64,000 bases of DNA from Pholis gunnellus (lineage: Eukaryota; Chordata; Actinopteri; Perciformes; Pholidae), in assembly GCA_910591455.2 (NCBI GenBank), contig OU342812.1, forward strand, positions 3,297,732 to 3,361,731, given 5' to 3'. Positions 63,943-64,000 of the stretch are shown piece by piece (position 1 is the first letter of the stretch; each line of letters starts with the position of its first letter). A program made the position numbers and the translations under genes. Below the pieces are notes generated by a model. The model did no database searches, was not told the origin of the DNA, and saw only the letters and a list, made by a program, of their open reading frames with translations.

Positions 63943-64000
63943 TCAATAAAGATTCATTCAAACGCTCACTAATGTGTCTATAAACTGACTGCCATTGGTC

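Overview
The window looks like genomic DNA from a spiny-rayed (percomorph) teleost fish. The evidence is the presence of vertebrate genes with GT-AG introns, very dense (CA)n/(CT)n microsatellites, and several dispersed repeat families common in percomorph genomes. I cannot name the species. Most long open frames are chance frames in repeats or antisense shadows of exons; the real coding sequence is a small part of the window.

Layout. (1) About 1-33,390, plus strand: the 3' two thirds of a group III metabotropic glutamate receptor gene, best matched to grm7. Eight coding exons (4366-32314) encode the second half of the glutamate-binding domain, the cysteine-rich domain, all seven membrane helices and a cytoplasmic tail ending in NNLRI. 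The first roughly 245 residues (expected two 5' exons) lie upstream of the window. All exon phases join without a break. (2) About 33,390-41,580: intergenic DNA with microsatellites and at least two non-autonomous dispersed repeats. (3) About 41,580-52,860: an accessory, repeat-built island. A degenerate AT-rich satellite (core like TACTATGACTTTTT) is interrupted by a 7.8-kb element with 28-bp inverted ends, a 5'-truncated L2/CR1-like LINE, a solo LTR with a 4-bp target duplication, and an unidentified 0.5-kb segment. Inside the 7.8-kb element, a roughly 1.5-1.65-kb unit is repeated four times in tandem. Each unit contains an expanded array of about 29-bp AT-rich repeats, and three units carry minus-strand exon copies from the C-terminal HECT domain of a HERC1-like ubiquitin ligase, one still with its intron and the catalytic-cysteine exon. 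(4) About 53,830-59,470, minus strand: dystroglycan (dag1), two coding exons, apparently intact, with its 3' UTR. (5) 59,470-64,000: upstream DNA with repeats, and a weak candidate for the 3'-terminal exon of another minus-strand gene near 63,470-63,942.

grm7 (presynaptic glutamate receptor) and dag1 (laminin receptor core of the dystrophin complex) are neighbours but there is no sign here that they work together. The most unusual part is the tandemly amplified unit carrying a captured HERC1-like gene fragment inside a transposon-like element at 41,988-49,748.
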